A stretch of DNA of 64,000 nt from Lithospermum erythrorhizon (lineage: Eukaryota; Streptophyta; Magnoliopsida; Boraginales; Boraginaceae), in NCBI GenBank assembly GCA_019722365.1, contig JADFUC010000789.1:744001-808000 (forward strand), written 5' to 3'. Numbering within the stretch: the stretch's first letter is position 1; each line of letters starts with the position of its first letter. Below, piece by piece: positions 1-12,105 of this stretch. The notes under the pieces are model-generated. The model saw only the letters and a list, made by a program, of their open reading frames with translations. It was not told where the DNA came from and made no database searches. A program made the position numbers and the translations under genes.

Positions 1-811
1 AAGCAGAAGCAGCAGTGCAGAGGGGCAGTAGTGATGAATTTACAGAAATCTTTAATCTCTCTTTTCTGACCAAACACTGCTACCCTTGCTACTTGCATCT
101 ATTGCTCTTTTAGCCCAAATAACTCTCCATCCTTCACCTATACACCTCTTTATTTCCACCCCCCCCAACAAAACAAGAACCCCCTAAACAGAATTAATTT
201 TCTCTTTATTGGAGAGAAAGGAAATGGTAGTTAGAGCAGTCGTCTATGACCAACAAGCTGTTCAAACAAGGAAAATTTGGATATGGGTTAGGCTAAACTA
301 ATGTTGGGTTTAAGCAATTTAATTAGTAGATTAAGGTGATGGAATTAGGAAGGTTTAATGGCAGGGCTATTTGGGAGGGGCAGAAACAGCAGTATCAGAT
401 TAGAGAAGTACAAAATAAACATTACAAAGAAGAGGAAAACCAAAGGGGGGAAATCTGTGAGGAAACCATCATTTACTAAGAAAAAGTCATCAAAAACTGG
501 AACAACAAAAGCAGAAGAACAAGGGTTTGAGTCTGGATCCTCCGAGGAACCAAAGCATTCATCTCCAAAATCAAGAAAGTAATAATAACAAACAAGTGCT
601 GGAAGAAGAGGCTCAAAATTTATCAGAAAAGGAACAATCTCTGTATGAAAATTTCCCACTCCACCAATTTCAATCTTCTCAACAACTTTTATATTCAAGA
701 TTAAACTCACAACAAATCGTGCAAAGAGCAGCAGAAACACCAATTGAAGCTAAAGCACAAGCATCGAAGAAGCGGTCAAATAGCACTGAACATGCAAAAT
801 TGGCAGCAAAA
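1..811 (+). promoter_or_regulatory. TCP gene leader with upstream ORFs
   Basis: Pyrimidine-rich, then purine-rich sequence before the chosen TCP start; probably mostly 5'UTR. Upstream ATGs occur at 224 (26 codons, ends about 301) and 358 (74 codons, ends 582). The second uORF overlaps the in-frame ATG at 527. If the mRNA starts near the left edge, scanning ribosomes meet these first, so translation from 812 could be damped by uORFs. No clear TATA box was identified; the promoter lies mainly outside the window. Confidence 0.4.
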
Positions 812-2149
812 ATGGGGGAAGTAAAACAGAGAATAGGGGTAAGGAGTAGTGTAGGGGAGATTGTAGAAGTACAAGGAGGCCACATTGTTCGTTCTACTGG
901 AAGAAAAGACAGACACAGCAAAGTCTGCACCGCAAAAGGCCCTAGAGACCGCCGTGTCCGCCTTGCTGCACACACTGCTATTCAGTTCTATGATGTTCAA
1001 GACCGCCTCGGCTACGATAGACCCAGCAAAGCTGTTGATTGGCTCATAAAAAAGGCCAAATCCGCCATTGATGAGCTTGATGAATTACCACCTTGGAATC
1101 CGATAACTGGAGTCAAACAAGGGACTAGTTTTGAGCAGCAAGAAGCAGAACTTCAAGAGCAGAATGAAGAGAATCAAGGAAATTTAGCTCAAAACCAGCA
1201 CCAGCAGATTAACTTCCACAACAGGGAAATGCTGAATTCTTTAGCTGGACCTTCTAGCAAAATGGCATTTTCAAGAATGATAGGGAGCGATGAAAACGAG
1301 GGGCAAAGATTGAATCTTGGGAGTAATAATGCTAACCCAAATGGAAGCAGCTCAAGTTTTCTGCCCCCATCTTTGGATTCGGATTCAATTGCAGATACTA
1401 TCAAGTCTTTCTTCCCAATAGGCGCTTCAAATGAATCTCATTCTTCAGCTCTTCAGTTTCAGAGCTTCTCACACCCGGATTTGCTATCAAGAACCAGTAG
1501 TCAGAACCAAGATTTGAGGCTCTCTTTGCAGTCTTTTCAAGATCCAATGTTGATAGAACACCAGCACCACCATCATCGTAGCCGACAATCTCAGCACTCC
1601 ACTGGCCACAGTGAGCAAGACCATCTTCATGGTCCAGCTCAAGCAGCATTTTTCACTGGGAACACACCGAATTTCGATAGTGCAGGTTGGTCAGAGCACC
1701 ACCAGCAGGCAGCTGAATTAGGCCGTTTAGCGAGGTTTTCCGGCTGGAATAGTGGCGGTGACACAGGGAGTTCTGGTAGTGGAGCAACAACAGGTGCAGG
1801 AGGAGGAGGATATATATTCAATGCGACTCCTGCAGGAACTTCTTTGCTGCAGCCGTTTTTTTGCCACAATCAGTTTTTTACACAGAGGGGACCCCTTCAG
1901 TCCAGTATTTCACCTTCGATTCGTGCTTTTATGGATCCATCAGCGATAACAGTAGCTTCTGCTGATTACAGCCAGCAGCATCAAGCAATGCTGCTCAATT
2001 ATCCGCCTTCCATGACTGGCATTGGATTTCCTCCCAATGTAGGCGGATTCTCTGGTTTTCGAGTCCCAGCACGAATCCAAGGTGATGAAGAGGAGCAAGA
2101 TGGCATCTATGACAAGCCATCCTCTGCTTCCTCTGATTCGCGTCATTGA
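812..2149 (+). CDS. TCP4: CIN-class TCP transcription factor (TCP3/TCP4-like)
   Basis: A class II (CIN) TCP transcription factor, a nuclear DNA-binding protein that restrains cell division and promotes differentiation in leaves. From the ATG at 812 it has 445 residues and starts MGEVKQRIG, followed by the conserved [10 protein letters not shown]. The basic region (RKDRHSKV...PRDRRVR, residues 31-50) and two amphipathic helices (about 55-66 and 73-90, ending ELPPW) form the TCP domain. A Gln/His-rich middle, a Gly/Ser-rich stretch, the QRGPLQS peptide encoded by the miR319 site, and a C-terminal FRVPARIQG block follow, as in TCP3/TCP4/TCP10. The frame is open upstream to an ATG at 527 (540 residues). 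I prefer 812 because family members start just before the GEIVEV block and AtTCP4 is about 420 residues. The coding part has no intron. The family is certain; the choice among TCP3, TCP4 and TCP10 is not. Confidence 0.93.
   Translation: MGEVKQRIGVRSSVGEIVEVQGGHIVRSTGRKDRHSKVCTAKGPRDRRVRLAAHTAIQFYDVQDRLGYDRPSKAVDWLIKKAKSAIDELDELPPWNPITGVKQGTSFEQQEAELQEQNEENQGNLAQNQHQQINFHNREMLNSLAGPSSKMAFSRMIGSDENEGQRLNLGSNNANPNGSSSSFLPPSLDSDSIADTIKSFFPIGASNESHSSALQFQSFSHPDLLSRTSSQNQDLRLSLQSFQDPMLIEHQHHHHRSRQSQHSTGHSEQDHLHGPAQAAFFTGNTPNFDSAGWSEHHQQAAELGRLARFSGWNSGGDTGSSGSGATTGAGGGGYIFNATPAGTSLLQPFFCHNQFFTQRGPLQSSISPSIRAFMDPSAITVASADYSQQHQAMLLNYPPSMTGIGFPPNVGGFSGFRVPARIQGDEEEQDGIYDKPSSASSDSRH
1885..1905 (+). 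promoter_or_regulatory. miR319/JAW target site in the TCP mRNA
   Basis: A 21-base site with the core GGGGACCCCTTCAGTCCA. It pairs with miR319 perfectly across the 3' half (CCCTTCAGTCCA) with the usual mismatches in the 5' half, as in Arabidopsis TCP2/3/4/10/24. It lies in the coding sequence and encodes the conserved peptide QRGPLQSS. Cleavage would be expected near its middle. Seen by reading; pairing energy was not computed. Confidence 0.93.
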
Positions 2150-4095
2150 ACTTCGCCTAGTAACTGAACTCTCTATAATTTTCAGGTGATATCCAATAGC
2201 ACATTGTTCTTTCGTCTAATGCAAACACATTTGTCGTTTTGTTTCTTTAGGATTTTCTGTCAATATAGAGCCTACATTGCTTCACTTGTTAGGCAATTCA
2301 ACCAGAAGATCAAGGTTTGAGGATTTGGAATCAGCATGGAAGAGATTTCAGTTAGCTTAGTTTGATGGTGCATGCCAGGAGGATAAGAAGAATTCTGAGT
2401 GTAGTTATCGTTCAGGTTTTCTGATCCCGGTTTATCGATTTTATGCTAATTATTCTGTTATTCAAGTTCTTGTTTGATGAGCTGCATTGCTCAAACTTTG
2501 TTTAAAAGCCATTAGGCTTTACTATATTCTGGACACCAGACTTATGTTTCGTTGTTCTTGGATTCAGGTTTATGAATTTATTTATGTGTAATATTGAGAC
2601 TAGTAAGTTCTGATGAGTTTTTATTGCTTATTTATTTGCACACTTTCTATGCCTACTAGGGACAAGTTTATTATCTGAAAATAATTCAATAGATTGAAAA
2701 CAAATTGCACATAAGATACTTATTTCATGTCTTTACCAATATTATTGTAGTCTTTGGACTGAGAATGAATTCTGAACCTTTTCGCCTTGGTAAAACTTTG
2801 TTGGTACTTGGTAGGTTGCTCTATATTGGAAAAATATGATAATTTCAGATTTCAATAACCACCTCTATAATATAGTCTTGGAGGGAGTCAATGATCATAC
2901 TAATGTCGTCTTTTATACAACATAAAAATTAGTGAGTTTAATGTCACAAGTATTTCGCAATTCAGTAGTTGTCTTTCAATCGTTGCACGTAAATTAAGAA
3001 AAATAAAAAGTAGTAAAAAATGCATTGAAAATGTAAAATGTCAAATTAATTGAAGCTATATAATTGGTTGGTTAATAATTTAATAATAGTAGTCAAAGAA
3101 ATGCATTGAAAAGCCTAAAAATATAATGTTTTATCTTGAAGGGCAAGTATTTTAAAATAAAAAATTATGGTAGAAAGAAGCCCAAAAGAAAAAGGATTAT
3201 TTATATGAAAAATGATTTTAGGAGTACCTTAGTTGTCAAGGTCAAAATAATGGTCCTATTACTCCTATATTTCATGTGGTTTTCAAGAAAGGGCATTTTA
3301 TATGGTTGAATTGATTGTTGCTTTGCTGGTTCTGATCGTCACTTTGCTGCCTCCAAGGGCAAACAGTTCATATGGCCTAAAAACATGTTTAACCCCACAA
3401 AAGGAATTGAAAGAACAAACTGATTTCTTTAGCATTGAAGGAGAAGTTGTCTTTCATTTATCTGTTTACTACTCCCTCGTATTTTAATAGCCGATTGTTT
3501 AGCATTGTTACTAGTGTGTTGGCTGATGCGGAACCATTTCATGGTATAGTTGAAAGGTGACCTAATAAATTTTTCCAGATTAGTTGCTATCAGGAAAGAA
3601 TCTAGGAATCTGATATTCTCATTATGGTGGTGGAATTGTTGCTTTCATAGCTTTGATCAAGTTGTTTCCAACTTTGTATGATATGCCTTGGACTTTGTCT
3701 AGTCGGTTTCAGGGAACTCTCAAGGGCTTGTAATTTGATTTCTTGTAGTATATACAAACTTCGAACTACTACAGAAACTAAGACTTCCTTCATCCTTATT
3801 TGATACAGTAACATGATTTTTTTCCACCAAATGATTTCCTACTTTTTATTAAGTAATTTATCCAATATTTTTGGGTCTTTTTGTTATTAAAATTCACATA
3901 CCAATATACCAACAAGTAAGTATGTTAATAATCCTAAATACTCCATCTATCCCACAAAAATTATCAATGTTGGTTTTTTATTATTTTTTAATTATCGATA
4001 GTGCATTCATTCAATAATTATTAAAATGTATATACTCCTATTTTATCTGTATTAATTTAACTTTGATTTTAAAAATCCTAATTTAAGTATGAGAT
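2150..4095. other. TCP 3'UTR and AT-rich intergenic DNA
   Basis: The first few hundred bases after the TCP stop are T-rich transcript-like sequence, probably 3'UTR. A possible splice acceptor (TTTTCAG) lies near 2,180. The rest is AT-rich DNA with no supported gene. A small open frame at 3,302-3,487 (61 codons) starts with hydrophobic residues but resembles nothing I know. Near 3,941-3,990 a sequence like one terminus of a CTCC-type MITE appears without a clear partner. Confidence 0.5.
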
Positions 4096-4616
4096 ACTCC
4101 CTCCATCCCAATTTATAAGTCCCATATGTTATTTTAGCAAATCTCAAAATACATTTTCATTTTGTTCAAATGTTTGTAGAAGAAATGGAGGAAAATTCAA
4201 GTGTGATACGCAAATTCAAAATTTTATTAAAGTTTGTGCAAAGTTAAATAGGACTTAGAGCATGTGCATCAGCTCTCCTAAAATTTTCTCTAAAATATAC
4301 TCAAAATCATCACTTTTCTTATTTTAGGGGTTAGTTTTTTATGTATGTATTTTAACAGCTTCCTCATTATTCACCCAAAATATAAAAATCGTGTATTTCA
4401 AGATTTTCATTAATATAAAAAAAGGTCAAGTATGGAAAAAATATTATAGGGAACGGTACAAATTTGGGGAGTGTACAAATTTTTTGAGGGGCTCAAATTA
4501 TTTTAAAGGAGTTGACAAAGCATTATTTTATTCATTTTTTAATTTTTTTTTTCATCCTTTATTATAGCTTTTAGGACCTGATACACATGCAGACATGCTC
4601 TTAGAAATCGTGATGG
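4096..4616. mobile_element. Stowaway-like MITE, interrupted
   Basis: The left terminus CTCCCTCCATCCCAATTT (4,096 on) matches the reverse complement of the right terminus (AGGACTTA...GTGATGGAG, ending about 4,616); they share CTCC(C)TCCATC and TAAGTCC. The flanks fit a TA target duplication (GATA / GTTA), typical of Stowaway-like Tc1/mariner MITEs. The middle is split by a second MITE at about 4,258-4,602. Confidence 0.6.
4258..4602. mobile_element. Second MITE nested in the first (Tourist-like)
   Basis: About 345 bp bounded by GAGCATGTGCAT on the left and ATGCAGACATGCTC on the right, whose reverse complement begins GAGCATGT. A 3-bp TTA lies on both sides (ACTTA / TTAGAA), the target duplication expected of PIF/Harbinger-derived Tourist MITEs. 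Removing it rejoins the terminus of the outer MITE. It has no coding capacity. Confidence 0.55.
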
Positions 4617-6467
4617 AGTTAAGTATGGACTTTTAAAGTAGAGTCCTTAAGTTTGTACATATTGTCATATTGATATAAGGGTTTAGTCCATATGATTATA
4701 GGCCTTTGGGTCCGGTGGTTTTATAAGCCTGAACTCCAATTGTTGTGGTGCTCACTGCTTATTACTCTTTTAAGTTTTAAGTCCTTTTCATAATTATCTT
4801 TTGGCCCAATAAATTTTAAATTTACGTCCTTCCGGCTCCCATCATTTTGAAAATTTCTCAAACTATTTTATTTATAATTTTTATGTTTTTATTAAAAATA
4901 CTTATTGTCGAAACTTAATATATGAAGAAGTAAAAATGGAAATTTAAAAAATTGGAGAGAGTAATACACATTACACATGTAAATTAAAATTGTCCTAGTT
5001 TTAATTTTTATCAAAATTGAAGAGTGATTAATTCTCCGTATTAGATAATTGAAAAAGTGTAATTCTGCTTATGAGAATCGGTATATTTGTCAGCAATATG
5101 GGCGAAACCCATTTAAAAAATGGCTTGTCGAAGTATAGAAATACGTACTTCGATTCGGTCTGGCATGAGCCTGCGTCCCAGGGGCGGCGCACGGAACTTC
5201 GTAACGAGTGTGCTGCTTGTACAATTTAAAGGAGTTTATAGGCTTACTCGTATATTCGTACTTACAAAATAAGCTACCGAATCTGGTTTGCCTGCAAAAT
5301 ACACTTCTGAAGTATCTCTTTGTTTAGCGTTATTCTAGATGCATTAAAGGTCTTAATATAGTATGAAGCCTTAGCGAAGCAGTTTATGGTAAGTACCATA
5401 AACAAAACTTCCATATTGTAAAATACAATAAACCTAATCGGTCAATTTCCTTCTTTATTTTTAGGCGTGTGTATCTTTAGTTTGATCATGCGAGTAATCA
5501 AATTTTAATTCATAAAATCCATATCTACCGATATCTTCTTTATAAATGGAAACAAAAATCTTCAGCGAAAGATCTATTTCTATATCGAGTTGTTCTTCAC
5601 CAATATTGAAGACGGTTAGTGCTTAACATTGCCAATCTTTTTGACCAATTTTTATGTACTAACAATAATAAAGATGGTTTATTTGCTAAAGTACATGTAA
5701 AAATGAGTCAAATAGACAAGTTATGAGAGACGAGAAAGGTGATAGCTAGTTTGGACCCACAAACAATAAAACGGGAGAATTAGGGAGTCTATGCAAGAAG
5801 ATTTGAGTAATCCAAGTTCAATCTTTGATGTTTCCAACACTATACTGTTTCTAATCATTTTATTTTTTTCAAATTAAGATTTGACTTGCATAAGATTATA
5901 AATACTTTAAGTAGTTGCATGGATATTTCAATTTTCAGCCATGCATAATCTAATCTATAGGAGGTTAAGAAGAATATAATCTTAGGAGTAGGTAGTGTTC
6001 ATTGTTTATTACTTTCTTTATCTCCTGAATCAAATGGATATCTAACAATACAATGGCACCCTTAAAAAGAATGGGTGGTGAGCAGAGCGTCCTCTTAAAG
6101 AAGACAAAAGTTACGTTTTTGTTTGCAATAAGTTAGGGATAGTTTGTTAGGACAAAGATGGCCCCATCTTGAAAGGCGTATCCATTGCATATTAACATCT
6201 CAAGATCTGATGATGTTATTAGTTGGGGACCAGGGTTGTTCATCTGGGTGCCTTATTGCATCCCCATGTGTGAATTGTGATTCAAAATTCATTTTAAGTA
6301 AATCCAAATAAATAATTACAAAACTCTAATTTCTTCTTTGGAATACTCTCTGCCTCAAACCATTTTTGGTAGACATACAGTACTCCGAATCTTCTACTTA
6401 TTTCGGTGCTTTTTTTGGTCTTGTGGTTTATATGTGCATGGATAATACGTTATGTAATTATTACCTA
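4617..6467. other. Intergenic DNA, no supported gene
   Basis: AT-rich sequence with a short GC-rich patch near 5,150-5,230 that looks like decayed repeat DNA. No open frame with recognisable protein similarity, no RNA gene and no clear element termini were seen. Confidence 0.45.
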
Positions 6468-6652
6468 TTTTTAGAAATCAGATTGAATCCGCCATTAAGG
6501 CTTCAGAAAAACTTGAATGAAGAAGAACTATTACTCAGCTTTGCATTTTAGGGAGAGAATACAGTTAGAAGAGAGAGAATGATTTAATTGATTAGGAAAG
6601 TTAGTTACAAATGAGTCAGCTGCCATCTATATATATATATTTATTACCTACT
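6468..6652 (-). mobile_element. Left (3') LTR part of the outer minus-strand Copia
   Basis: This stretch is nearly identical to 31,578-31,750. Both run from TTTTAGAAA through CGCCATTAA and GAATGATTTAATTGA to GAGTCAGCTGCCA and a TATA stretch. In the right copy the edge abuts a tRNA-Met primer binding site, so these are LTR parts of one minus-strand Copia, with this copy the 3' LTR. It is cut after the TATA-rich stretch by the LTR of a second Copia. The missing U3 part probably continues at about 12,105-12,262, beyond that insertion. Confidence 0.6.
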
Positions 6653-8093
6653 TGAAGTTGAGCAGGAAAAAATAAGAGAATTTTAGGTAGAAAATCGAAT
6701 ATCTACAGCTTGTCAGTAAGTCTTTGTGCGAGCGATTTTTTAAACCGGATAGGATCTTGAAGCTGGCGATTCCCGGGGATACAATGGTTAGAACCGGCAT
6801 TGCCTTAAGCCCAGCTTTTAAAAGCGGTGTTCAGCCAGGTGAATGGAAGCGAAGTATCACCAAGAAAAGATAATTTGTTTGTGTTTGTAAAAGTGATTTC
6901 GTTTCTTGATGATTTAAGGGAGGAAGAAGTTGTTCAACTTAAAAGAGAGTCTGAGGGGTGGTGATCGATGTTTCGTTTATTCCGCTAATCGATTCTTCTT
7001 AGCTACTGCGTGGTTAATAGCATAACAACCAACTCAATGCCATTTAACTCCAAAATGGAAGAAGCCGGAGAAGTGTCCCAAGCATAGGGGGTGCAAACAG
7101 ATATACAAAGATAATAGAGTGCGATCGTAAACTTGAGTTCAAGAGAGAGAAATACCCCTAAGATCCCCCAAGGCCCATTTCACCGGACTAATGTTTTTTA
7201 TATTATATCCGATATAGAGTTTATTACTAGGAACTGCCTTCTCATAACTTTAGCGTAGAAGTTTTAGCATTCTAATGACTAGGCAATGTCTTCTAGATGC
7301 CCAAAATGACAAATTATATATAAAATGATTAGTAATTCATCTATCTTCAAATATAATACCTTAAGTACCAAATTTTGCATTCATTTTTTGACAATTTCCA
7401 TGAATCAAAATTAAGCGAATAGTTGTCCACGCATGTTTTGAGTGTCACTTCTGATATTGACTTACTATAGGATGGTAGGCTGAGACACTTTGAACTTCCC
7501 ACTTGTGTTTGCGTGTACTATGTAAGCAGCTTGGGGTAGGCACAAACGGCCCTTAGGCGTTCTTTTTCACCCAGAACCGCGACCTCTGGCCTTGGTGTGG
7601 CCAATCACTTTACTCGAGTTCTCATGAGTGTGTCGGTTTTGGCCATGGACACTGCACACAGTTACGTAAGATTCCTCAAGAAATCGCCTACCGTTTATCC
7701 TCAACATCCTCACTTTCAGCTCGCATGGGTGACTTCTCAACTTATAACGTAATCCAGATACACTTTTACTAGATCTATCGATCTTTTCCAGAGAGTCGTT
7801 AAAACCTAAGCTAAATCCACATTCTGGTATCCATGTTAAATCCGAGGAAGGGTAAAGGGTGAAAACCCCATTGATTTAACTATGATTCACAATTAGGTTG
7901 TCCCATTAAACACAGTTCTTGGGATCTCCAGGTTAGCTGGTTAGTTTCCTTCATAACCATATTATCTAATGTCCGATTTCCGCTTTGATAATTTCTCGAC
8001 TAATTCTCTGATTTAACCACTTTGGTTAGCGGATCCCTTGATGTTATCCTTTTGATGCTTTATGTAATCAATGAAGTGATAACTCTAGTTGAA

Positions 8094-9060
8094 TTAGTTG
8101 CCTAATGAGGTATTAATAAAAGCCCGAGGTATGTGTTGTGACTTACCGTTATACATATGACTTTGTGCCGTCCAATTCTTACGATTGACTATTACAATGT
8201 ATGCAAGCTGGTGGCATGATGCTCCAGCTAGAATTTCGAGAAATAGGCGTAACACTTTCGGCCTGCTTCCACCGCACTTGTGCAATGCTATGAACTCAAA
8301 TTTCATAGTGGATCTTGCGATCCACAGTTTATTTTGAGGACAGATGCAGGCAAACCCTAAAGGTGAAAATATATCCAACGTAGACTTGGAATCTTTGTGC
8401 TCGAATATCCGATTGGCATCATTTGTATCCTTCAAGAACTGACCCGGATATTTGGTATAGTGCAACCCATAATCTCTAGTATATCTCAAGTATTTATGTA
8501 CTCGTATTATGACTTTCCAATGATCATGACTAGGATTACTAGTATATCGACTCAACTTGCTGTGATTAGCCCGATATCGGGATAGCTAAATTAGATCTAC
8601 GTGAGACTACCTATTATTTGATCATACTCAACTTGTGACACACTTTCTCCTTTATTCCTTGTTAGGTGTTGACTTATGTCCATCGGAGTTTTTGACATTT
8701 CTGTATCGCCTTTACTGAACTTTCTTAGTATCGTGTCAATATAGTGAGTCTAGCTCAAGACCAATCCTTGTTGATTTCTCATGATTTTAACCCCCAAAAT
8801 GATATGAGCATGTCCCATATCTTTCATGTTAAATTTGTCATTTAACATGTCTTTGGTAGATTGTATCATTTTGTGATTGCTTCGACAATGAACATGCTCG
8901 TCAACATAGAGCATAATATGACATATCGTCTTTGTTTATCTTAAAGCATAACACATTTATCATGCTTTCATTAATTTTTGAAACCATTTGACAACAAAGT
9001 TTTGTCAAATTTCTCGTCTACGTGCTTTGGTCTTTGTTTTAAGCCGTCTGAGGACTTTCT
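8094..9060 (-). pseudogene. Copia reverse transcriptase / RNase H remnant (second Copia)
   Basis: The minus-strand translation gives a frameshifted reverse transcriptase piece (about 9,060-8,760) with the family pattern KSLxxLKQ, EKFDKTLLSNGF and KDMGHA. A longer open piece at 8,555-8,094 reads SRYTSNPSHDHWK...LRYTRDYGLHYTKYP...DSKSTLD...IARSTMKFEFIAL. That is the link to RNase H and the RNase H domain, with SRSTMESEFIAL-like residues. RNase H acidic positions are partly changed (MKFEF for the usual MESEF). It is a dead copy or a badly sequenced one. Confidence 0.75.
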
Positions 9061-10739
9061 GATCTCACAGCACTTTAGCCTCCTTTCCTGGAACTTTAAA
9101 TCCTTCTGGTTGTTCCATATAAATTTCCTCATCTAAATCTACATTTAGAAATTCCATTTTTACATCCATTTGGTATACTTCCCGAATCATATGAAAATGT
9201 GATTGACAATATCGTACTATGGATGTAATTTAGTGCTGGTGAGTAAGTATCCAAAATAGTCTAGTCTACTCTTTCTATACATTACCATAAATGACTAGCT
9301 GTCTTTTGTACTTATCGATTAATTAAAAGTAGATTTTCATCTTCCTGTTAAAATTTATTTTGATTTAAGAGGCTTGCGCTTGGGGAAGCTCCGCCCAATT
9401 TTCATGTGTGATTTTGAAGAATTGAATCAATCTGCGTGAATTGCTGCTCCGTAAGGTTCCTTCGGTTGAAGATCTTAGTTTCATGATAAGTTCGAGGGTT
9501 CACTTTGTGCCATATATTCGTAAAGTCGTCGAGATGACCTCCCTTCTTGCCGCTTTTACTTCGTCGAGGTTCAAACTCGGTTTTCTCGGCAGACTATCTT
9601 AATCTATAGTCTCTTGACTCTAGTAGCATTATCATCCTCTTAGGTCAAATGATCATGGTACTCACAGAACTTGTTTATTTCGATCTCAAAGGAAAAATGT
9701 TACCGAAAAATGTTGCGTTTCTACAGACTCAAATGCTTGTATTTTTGTGCTCTTGGATTTTAGATTTATGCACTAGAACCTATATGCACTACTGTGTGCA
9801 TACCCAATGAAAGATCGATTCTAAATGTAGGTCACATACTCAGCTTTTGCTTAGGTAGTGGAACCATGACCTTAACAAAATGACACCCAGCCGCCAATGG
9901 TTATAGGTTGGTTTAAATCCTCTGAACAACTCATAGGGTGTCTCATCCTCGTGTTTACGAGGTACTCTATTTAGTAGGTAATTAGCTGATAGAATTGCTT
10001 CCCCCACATTTGTGGTGGTAGTCTTGAACTTATCAAGAGAGAATTCATCATCTCCTTTAAAGTTCTGTGCTCTTTCGGCCCCCTCCGTTTGGCAATGGTG
10101 AGTATGGTCTTTGTGACTTCGTATGATATACCGTGCTCGACAACATTAGCTTTGTCTCGACCACGGGCTTTGAACCATTCTTACTGCTCCACTTATTTCC
10201 TTCCTATTGTCTTTCCTCGATTCAAGGCCTTAAAACTACCTCGCCCATGAGTCATTTCCTTTCGTTTATGTTTGAGGTAATTTTGTCTTTCGATGCAGGG
10301 GTAGTTTCTCGATAATAAGCGGCAACTTGGAATTTTCGCTCACAACCCGTACCTCGGCATGAATTCCATGAAAATTACCTCGGGTTCTACGGACTTGGGC
10401 GTACATTGACTTGTAAATCAATGTGAAATCAGAAACTTCCCAACAATGAATTTCTTAACTCCAGCATCCTAAGTTCTATATTTGTACTCCAAAGCCTCCC
10501 AAACTTTCTTGGTTGTTTCAAGAGTACTATAAACCGGAAACAGATCATCACTCAATCCGTTTAGTACATAGTTCCGACATAGATAATCAAAGTGTTTCCA
10601 TCCTTCTAGCGGCAGTAGAGTGTTTTGAGGTTACCAGCATCCTACGCGAGCACGGGAGCTTATTTGATTGGCTTGACAAATTCAGAGTTGTCAAGTAGAA
10701 CATCATCTGCTCTCGCCACCTCTTAAAATTCTTCCCAGA

Positions 10740-11064
10740 GAAGATATCTGGCCTCAAGAGTGCGGAATGTCATTTGTCATCTGCTGCGGAGGCAAGACAG
10801 GTCCACTACTCCCACTCGGAGTATTCAAAGTTACACCCAGATTGGGCAAACTTCCACTCGGAATGGTTCCAAATGAACTCGGAGTGGTTCCAATTGAACC
10901 ATGAATGGTTCCCATACCACCTGACACAATTCCAGCACCCAAAGGTAATGAACCTTGTCCAGAGGTAACAACTTTACAATAGAATCCAATCATGAAGCCA
11001 ATGTTATGAGTAGAAACGTTGGATAAATTGACAAAGGGGGGTCACCGATATTTGTGGAAGCCAT
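10740..11064 (-). pseudogene. Copia gag N-terminal fragment (second Copia)
   Basis: On the minus strand, MASTNIGDPPLSIYP begins at about 11,064 and continues, after a break near 10,990, into a Gly/Ser/Pro-rich segment with imperfect repeats (SGGMGTIHGSIG, TTPSSFGTIPSG) ending LPPQQMTND. This low-complexity head before the gag core is typical of some Copia polyproteins. The core that should follow is too frameshifted to read reliably. Confidence 0.55.
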
Positions 11065-11889
11065 CTCAAAGTTCCTGTTAAGGTTCTCTGTGAAATCTGG
11101 TTTAAGCTGTAGGACTCTAACGTTGAACACAGAAGAATAACAAAGAACTTTGGCTAGAAAATCAAATATTCGAAACATCAACCAAGGCTTGTGCGAACAC
11201 AATTTCCTTAAACCATATTTGCTCTCTACCCGTATGTGCTTAGGATCTTGAAACAGCGGTTCCCGAGGGATCTGATGGTTAGAACCGAGCGCCTTAGAAG
11301 CGCTCTAAGTAGTGCCCCATTGACTGAGATGGAACAAAAGTAGCTCACCAAGAAAGAATAGACTGTTTGTGTTTGTAAAAGTAGATTTAATTTTTCGATG
11401 ATTCAGCGGATGAAGAAGGCATTCGACTTAAAGAAAGCGAGGTAGAAGGTGTGGTGATCGGTCGCTCCTTTGCTCAGCTAATCAGTGCTACTTAACTGCG
11501 GTAGTTAATATCATAACACGACCAACTGATGCCATTTAACTCGAAATGGAAAAAAATCAAGGTCTCGAGCCTTTAGGGGTGCAAAAACGAATGTGGAGAT
11601 AATAGGGGTGCAATCTGTAAACTCGAGTTCAAGGAGAGAGACCTCCCCGAAGACCCCCAAGGCCTTGGCCCCTGCTCCCAGGACTAATGTGTTATATTAT
11701 ACCGGATATAGAGTTTCATACTAAGTTTTGCACCTCTCACGCATCCTTACAGGGGAAGTCTTAGCATTCTCGTGACTAGGCGTTACTCGTGACTAAAATG
11801 ACCAACTATATAAATGGTTTTATTTATCTTTACTTGATATAATACAACTTAAGTACCAAATTTTGCATTTTATTTTGATAATATACTAT

Positions 11890-12105
11890 CTCCATTTCAA
11901 ATTAATTGGCGTTTGAAATTGCGTGTCAGTATGATCATGATACTTTACTCACTGTCGAAAAATATAAAATTGATATAATTTAATTTGCTTTTAAAAATAT
12001 TTTCATAATATTTTTTTAATTTCATAATATTCATAAAAAGTAATTGATGATTAAATTTGTGTCTCGAAAAATTGAGAAAATCGATCAATTTGAAATGGAG
12101 GTAGT
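11890..12105. mobile_element. Stowaway-like MITE, copy 1
   Basis: About 215 bp starting CTATCTCCATTTCAAATTAA and ending CAATTTGAAATGGAGGTAG, so the ends are inverted repeats; TA flanks both sides. The interior includes AAATATTTTCATAATATTTTTTTAAT. The same element occurs at about 17,935-18,150 within the tandem copy and, truncated and inverted, at 63,270-63,441. Confidence 0.7.

Larger units (their letters stand above)
6653..11880 (-). mobile_element. Second minus-strand Copia, LTR to LTR
   Basis: An LTR retrotransposon of about 5.2 kb on the minus strand. The left LTR (about 6,653-7,393) and right LTR (about 11,124-11,880) share many blocks in order, such as GGATCTTGAA, TGTTTGTGTTTGTAAAAGT, ATGCCATTTAACTC, ATAGAGTTTA and AAGTACCAAATTTTGCAT. 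Read on the minus strand, the interior runs gag (from about 11,064), integrase, reverse transcriptase (about 9,060-8,760) and RNase H (8,555-8,094), which is the Ty1/Copia order. The interior is about 3.7 kb and full of frameshifts, so it is non-functional as read. It sits in the LTR of the outer Copia. I could not define a target-site duplication. Confidence 0.7.

Noticed and set aside
358..582. Lys-rich 74-codon open frame upstream of the TCP start
   Set aside because: Basic low-complexity peptide from purine-rich leader DNA; treated as a uORF, not a protein gene.
345..743. Open frame of 132 codons on the minus strand with hydrophobic residues
   Set aside because: Antisense shadow of the purine-rich TCP leader; the phenylalanine and leucine content comes from the opposite strand's Lys codons.
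3302..3487. 61-codon open frame with a hydrophobic N-terminus
   Set aside because: Signal-peptide-like start but no family resemblance, no promoter evidence and short length; chance frame is likely.
6460..6650. TTATTACCTA on both sides of the 6,468-6,640 LTR piece as a target-site duplication
   Set aside because: Ten bases is longer than the 4-6 bp typical of Copia and the sequence is AT-rich; kept only as an alternative to the split-LTR model.
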